From the NCBI GenBank assembly GCA_963971225.1, contig OZ020269.1, positions 35,361,264-35,425,263 on the forward strand: a stretch of 64,000 bases of DNA. The letters are read 5' to 3'. Of this stretch, positions 59,594 to 64,000 are shown piece by piece (position 1 is the first letter of the stretch; every line of letters begins with the position of its first letter). Made by a program: the position numbers and the translations under genes. A model generated the notes under the pieces. The model had not been told where the DNA came from. It saw nothing but the letters and a program-made list of their open reading frames with translations, and ran no database searches. The DNA is from Melieria omissa (taxonomy: Eukaryota; Arthropoda; Insecta; Diptera; Ulidiidae).

Positions 59594-61098
59594 CAGGGGC
59601 GTAGCCAGAACTTGGTCATGGGGGGGACGGGGGTTTTAAATTTTTTTTGCCAGTTTAGTATTACGAGATTTTTTTAAGTAAAGTGCACTTCCCAATAGGG
59701 CATTTTGTGGTGGCTTATGTGACTTACTGCATTGAAAATTAATATATTTCCCGATTTTTAGTAAACATTTCATGAAACTTTGTGCACTGAAATCGAAGTT
59801 ATTGCATCTGAAGTGAAAGTATGTTTGTGTCGTCGTACAAAAATGAGCATCGAACAAAGATCAAATATTAACTTTTGTTTTAAAAAGGTTTAAACTTTAA
59901 CCGAAGCATTTAAATTAATGAACCAAGTTTATAATGGATTGTTTATACCGTGCTGGAGTTCATAAGTGGTAATTTAAAAACGATTGTTTGGTCATAAATG
60001 ATGACTAACGTGTTAGCCAACTGAATTCCGCGATCACCGCAGATTCCATCAAAACTTGGCGGTAATTCATACAAGATTAGCCATAATCTTCATTGAAATT
60101 CTTAAAATTCGATCAAATCCTCAAATTAACCACAAATTTGATAATTTTCAATTACATGAAAACATATTTTGTTTAGAAATTGTGTTCATGTTTAAAATTG
60201 AATTATGTAATTTTGTATACAAAATACCTACCTGGGTGATCCCAGGCGCTTTTGCTGCCATTTTGAATAAAACTCACAATAAATTTTGTTTTACGTACCT
60301 AATTGTGTGTTCAATAAGCCCTCTGGAAAGAAATCTTCTAATACTTTTCATAGTCGCAAAATAAATCATTAATCGTTAGGCCTTTTTTCGAAAAACCAAC
60401 TATCACCAGAGGAAGATCCTAAATATTGAAGTATGAAAAAAATGTATATATTACTGTATATTTATTGTGAGTTTTACTCAAAATAGCGGCGGAAGTGCCT
60501 GGGGTCATTTGAGTGAACGACATTGGTAAACGACGTATACAAAAATCTTTGGTAAGGCGAAGGTTAAGCATCTCAATAGCATAAATTTATCACATTTTAA
60601 CTGAACATTCGGCTATCGAAGGATGCCATCTCATCTATCGACACTTGTTTTTTCTATTTTTTTTTTTGTTTACTAAAAGTCGAATTTTAACCATCAACCT
60701 CTCCTCGTTTTTACCTGATGCGGCACCGTGCGACTTTCACCTTTTAAAAAAATGCATTTGCCGATGAAAAGAAGCGTTTTGAGAGCGTAGAAACCATCCA
60801 AAAGGCTTGTACCGACATCCTGAAGGACATTTTGGTCAACGAACTAAACTAATCTTTAGACATGTTTTTAGATCATGCAAATCGCTGTATTGAGCGTAAA
60901 CGAGACTATTAAAAAAACAAATTAGTTTCGCCAAAAATTTTTTTTGTTATTATTCTTTTAAATGTTTAAAGATGAAAAGAGATTTTTGCTAATATGGGAA
61001 TGTACATACGATGAATAATGATTGAAAATGTTGACAAATTATAGGCTATGGGGGGGTTCTGACACCCAAAACCCCGCCCCCCCTTGGCTACGCCCATG
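59594..61098. mobile_element. hAT-like element with perfect 8-bp duplication, nested in the pogo-like MITE
   Basis: AGTGAACA at 59586-59593 and 61099-61106 flanks ends CAGGGGCGTAGCCA and complement of CATGGGCGTAGCCA. Next to them are G-rich/C-rich runs. It carries a fragment of a mariner transposase at about 60690-60915, apparently a captured or earlier inserted piece. Confidence 0.85.
60690..60915 (+). pseudogene. mariner transposase C-terminal fragment inside the hAT-like element
   Basis: Across small frame changes the plus strand reads PDAAPCDFHLF, then RFESVETIQKACTDILKDIL, then LDHANRCIERKRDY, the C-terminal region of a mariner transposase after the second catalytic Asp. No mariner terminal repeats are recognisable around it. 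Confidence 0.75.
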
Positions 61099-61530
61099 AG
61101 TGAACACCTCGGTATAGTGAACACTCAAATTTTTACATGAAGTACTGTAAATAGTGAACATTGGAAAACCTCTAAATAGTGAACACAATTTTTAAAGCAA
61201 TTTCTAGCAAAAAGCAGCAAAAAACACAAAAATGAATCAAAAATGAAAGATGGTATTCCCTAATTGGTATTTTTGCTGTTAATTGTTACAAAATCACCAT
61301 TTTCTTAGATATGATTTTTGTCGAGTGCAAACTAATTGTGGTTGAAAGTGGGCTTTTTTATTTTAGTGATCTCTTCAATTTATATACACAAAGTGTATTT
61401 TGAGCAAATAAAACCTTATATAATCTTGAACAACCTCAATACTGTGAACAGGCCTTGCAATAATTGTTTCACTATATCTAGACACGACTGTATTTCATAA
61501 AACATCACTGTAAAACATGGCGAATTCATA

Positions 61531-61732
61531 CCTGGTGATAGCGTTGAATAAGCTAGTTTGATTTTTTTGTGGTGGAAAAGGTCTATATTGTCAAAATGCC
61601 TGTGTACAACTGTGACAGGTTAAAAGTGAAAAAAGCAAGCTTTGTTCTGATTGGCTGATTTTGAAATCTAAACCCAGAAAACAAAAACAAAATACATTGA
61701 AATTTTGTTGCTGCCCTAACGCTATCACCTGG
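61531..61732. mobile_element. 202-bp MITE
   Basis: TA-flanked inverted ends CCTGGTGATAGCGTT and complement of CCAGGTGATAGCGTT. The interior is AT-rich without a coding frame. It is likely Tc1/mariner-mobilised. Confidence 0.82.
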
Positions 61733-61785
61733 TATAAATACGCCTTGCTGTAAAGCAAATCAAATGTGAAAATTGTGAATTACAC

Positions 61786-61822
61786 CACAGAATAAACAGT
61801 ATATATTACTGTTTATTCTGTG
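61786..61822. repeat. 37-bp palindrome flanked by direct repeats
   Basis: CACAGAATAAACAGTA, a TATAT loop and the perfect complement, with ATTACAC immediately outside on both sides in direct orientation. The arm sequence also occurs alone at about 19179-19194. Confidence 0.8.
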
Positions 61823-62129
61823 ATTACACCTACCAGCCTGTTGCCAGTAGAACGTCTACTACTGATGCTGATCTACAACATATATTGTTTTATAACGGAC
61901 ACGCTTCGTTATTCGCGTTGACGAATTCATGTCAAATAGGGTTAAATAAGATTACAAAAATGTTCAGTTCGTGTGATTTTCCTTTTTAAATTCTTTTTTA
62001 CTGCAGTTTAAAATTCGAACTCAAAAATGTGTTGCTCAATTCTAAAGTTTCCGCCTTCACTGTAGTTGCCAGATCGGGCAATTGGACTTGACTTGAGTTA
62101 TTTGGGCATCAAAGTGTTTTACGTAGGAT

Positions 62130-63300
62130 GACTTCAATGAATGATTCTCCAATCATTTACACTAATTCGCTAATTGCGCGAGCTAGCGACCGATACCGTA
62201 TCGACGCTGCTCCTGCACACGCAGTGGCTATTGAGACATTGGAGTTCGTCGATCGCCGGCTCATTACGCAAAGTGGCAAGTTAAGTAAACAGGTTCATTG
62301 TATGAATTCAATTAAAATTTATTCAAAATGTCACCAGCAGCAGAAGCAACAGTGGCAAAAACACACCGCATTATCAGTCAGCAGCCGCGCTCGACACTTG
62401 CCGCGGACGAACAGTGGGTGTCTAAGGCGGCAACGGTTCGTAATTGATTGTATTTGGTGAATTAGATATGGCTACATTTGGCGAAGGGGTGTGTTCTACG
62501 GCGAAACGCCCAGTTCGAGTGCTGCACGGACGGACGAGCGCGCTCATCTGTAGCGACTCGCACTCGCATTCACACGCGGGCGCTCCATTCACTATTGATG
62601 CCTGGGCAAGTGAACGGGACAACTGCTCGTTCGCGCAAATTCCTCTTTCGCTCGGCTGTTGTGTTCGTATAATTGCAACCGGGCTGCGTACTCGTGTGTG
62701 TAAGTGTTTACGAGCTTGTGTCGCCAGTATTGCAGTAATAACATTGTAACTTCGGGTAATTGTTGCTACCGCTACTGCCACTGGCGTTGCTGCAATACTT
62801 GTTGTTGCCAGCGCCAAGCAGATGCTTGCCACTTTCAAGTTTCGTTTCACAAGCGCACACCATCATAGCGTGCAATCACGCCGCGCCACCACAAGCATCG
62901 TGCGAATCCGCGTTTCATTCAACGGTCCGGCACGAGCGGGCGGCGCCTGGTGGCCTGGCATTCGCGCAGAATGTGTTACTTGTAGAAAGGTCAAAAGTAG
63001 CAAACCGTATTTCCTGCTCATCCTGCCACCGCCAACCGAGCGCAAGAAGCCGGTGCGTCGCGTTTGAGGGGCACAAACGCTCATTGTCGATGCGTTGTTC
63101 ACTTGCTAAGTACCCGCAACGAGTGGATGCATTCGTTTCGCCCTGTTCCGCTGTCGGCCTGCCGCAATCATTCGCACACAAAATCATATTTTCCAGCCAA
63201 GCATTGCATCTTCTATCCCGAAAATCACTCCTTGGTGCAAACTACATATGTATGTACTTGACACACTACACTCGTGCCTGTGCAAACATCAGCACATGAA
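62130..63300. other. GC-rich block without a recognised gene
   Basis: GC-rich with dense accidental frames on both strands, up to 179 codons at 62760-63299, none with a known domain or convincing composition. It could be a promoter or 5' UTR exon of a gene extending beyond the window. Confidence 0.3.
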
Positions 63301-63455
63301 CATACATACAGCTGGAAATCCTTAAATCCGGAAGGGTTACGAGTGGTAATTGCGCCCAACTAAAATTAGTGACGGCATTCGACGAAACATAGCATCTTTA
63401 AAAGCCGTAAAATAAAAAATTTCTCGTGACTAGAAAGGATGAAGTATTGCACATA

Positions 63456-63891
63456 CATTGCAAGCTCGGTATTCGGGACTACACATTATTGCGACGGCCC
63501 GGTTATCGCGACGGCTTAATTTTTAACATTGCAGGTTCTATAGTCGCGATAGTTTACGAAAAATGGGGTTCTATTTTCGCGACTTTTATTTTTATTTTTT
63601 TTTATTACAATGTCTATAACCAAAAAAGGGAAATCCCCGTCTTTTGGTATATTAACCTTTTTGGATTTTTAAGCCGACAACAGCACTATACATGATTCAG
63701 CTGTTATTTTAAAAAATGATTTGCCGAAAAAGCAACTCAAAATCTCCAATTTCTTTAAAAATGTGTCAATAAAAACAATTCTAATTTTAAAAATTACATA
63801 AAATTATTCAATAATAATTCTGTTATCGCGAAAATTCAGTTTTCGCGACAAGTCTGGTTTTTAATTAGTCGCGAAAATCGAGCTTGCACTG
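63456..63891. mobile_element. 436-bp pogo-like MITE rich in TCGCGA
   Basis: Termini CATTGCAAGCTCG and complement of CAGTGCAAGCTCG are flanked by TA (63454-63455, 63892-63893). At least seven TCGCGA / TCGCGAC words cluster in the outer 100 bases of each end. The 89-codon frame across it is an accident. Confidence 0.82.
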
Positions 63892-64000
63892 TATATATTC
63901 ACTTGTATTGATTCGGATAAGCATGACCCAGTAGAGGAAGTTATTTGTAATTATTTTCAGAATATGTTTATGAAATTTTCCGACCGGAAATGGAAGTGCT

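Larger units (their letters stand above)
59554..61490. mobile_element. pogo-like MITE interrupted by a hAT-like element
   Basis: Termini CAGTCGTGTCTCGGTGTAGT and complement of CAGTCGTGTCTAGATATAGT are flanked by TA (59552-59553, 61491-61492). Repeated TAGTGAACA words follow inside. Removing the nested element leaves about 424 bp. The CAGT...-type ends and TA target fit pogo/Tigger elements. Confidence 0.85.

Noticed and set aside
59636..60364. Open frames within 59636-60364
   Set aside because: They lie inside the hAT-like element, have AT-driven composition and show no transposase motifs.
62760..63299. 179-codon plus-strand frame
   Set aside because: It lies in GC-rich sequence where long frames occur by chance; overlapping frames on both strands are similarly long and none resembles a known protein.
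1..64000. CRISPR arrays, prophage or bacterial mobile elements
   Set aside because: No regularly spaced repeats with unique spacers are present, genes are spliced and all recognised proteins are insect-type.

Overview
The window looks like nuclear DNA of a higher dipteran, most likely a tephritid fruit fly. Four spliced protein-coding genes can be rebuilt with consensus GT/AG junctions and consistent phases, and a fifth, unidentified, two-exon gene splices equally cleanly. The Hey protein is close to what I remember of Drosophila Hey over the bHLH and Orange domains. The rest is AT-rich, intron-rich and packed with transposable elements, which fits a fly genome larger than Drosophila's. The family-level placement is inference. 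There are no bacterial operons, CRISPR arrays or rRNA genes.

Genes, left to right. Hey (minus, 4583-7971, 3 coding exons, 405 aa) is a Notch-pathway bHLH-Orange repressor with a mariner remnant in its second intron. An unidentified acidic protein (minus, 14387-16142, 2 coding exons, 349 aa) follows. Ornithine decarboxylase (plus, 26717-30170, 8 coding exons, 433 aa) is the first enzyme of polyamine synthesis. A secreted or surface leucine-rich-repeat protein (minus, 32132-34514, 7 coding exons, 500 aa, plus a 5' non-coding exon) comes next. Last is a DDX11/Chl1-type iron-sulfur DNA helicase (minus, 39840-42889, 5 coding exons, 872 aa). The genes have unrelated functions and are independent transcription units. 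From memory, Hey and Odc1/Odc2 lie close together near cytological 43F-44A in D. melanogaster, so their nearness here may be conserved microsynteny.

Everything else is mostly mobile DNA, and target-site duplications and terminal inverted repeats (TIRs) delimit many copies to the base. The set includes: a 1.1-kb foldback at 339-1457; mariner remnants (6715-7449, 28549-29128, 58528-59146); a Tc1-like element (23072-26066) carrying a nested piggyBac-like element and a SINE; three TTAA-flanked elements (24511-25488, 44211-44934, 55053-55994); hAT-type elements (35460-35863, 45228-45758, 51814-52409, 59594-61098); pogo-like elements (59554-61490, 63456-63891); Harbinger-like elements with 3-bp duplications; a 5'-truncated LINE (54202-54949); and two tRNA-headed SINE types that share a body segment.

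The most interesting locus is 46488-50704. It is a Transib-type transposon with 12-bp perfect termini that begin with CACAGTG (the V(D)J recombination-signal heptamer), a perfect 5-bp duplication CATTG, and two decayed pieces that resemble the N-terminal part of Transib/RAG1-like transposases. It has itself been invaded by a foldback-like element built of 12-bp repeats and by a Harbinger-like element containing a SINE head.

GC-richer, gene-free blocks at about 7972-8900, 13600-13860, 16150-16680, 36300-37450, 56540-57300 and 62130-63300 may be promoters or 5' non-coding exons. The first, third and fourth lie just upstream of Hey, the unidentified gene and the LRR gene respectively.
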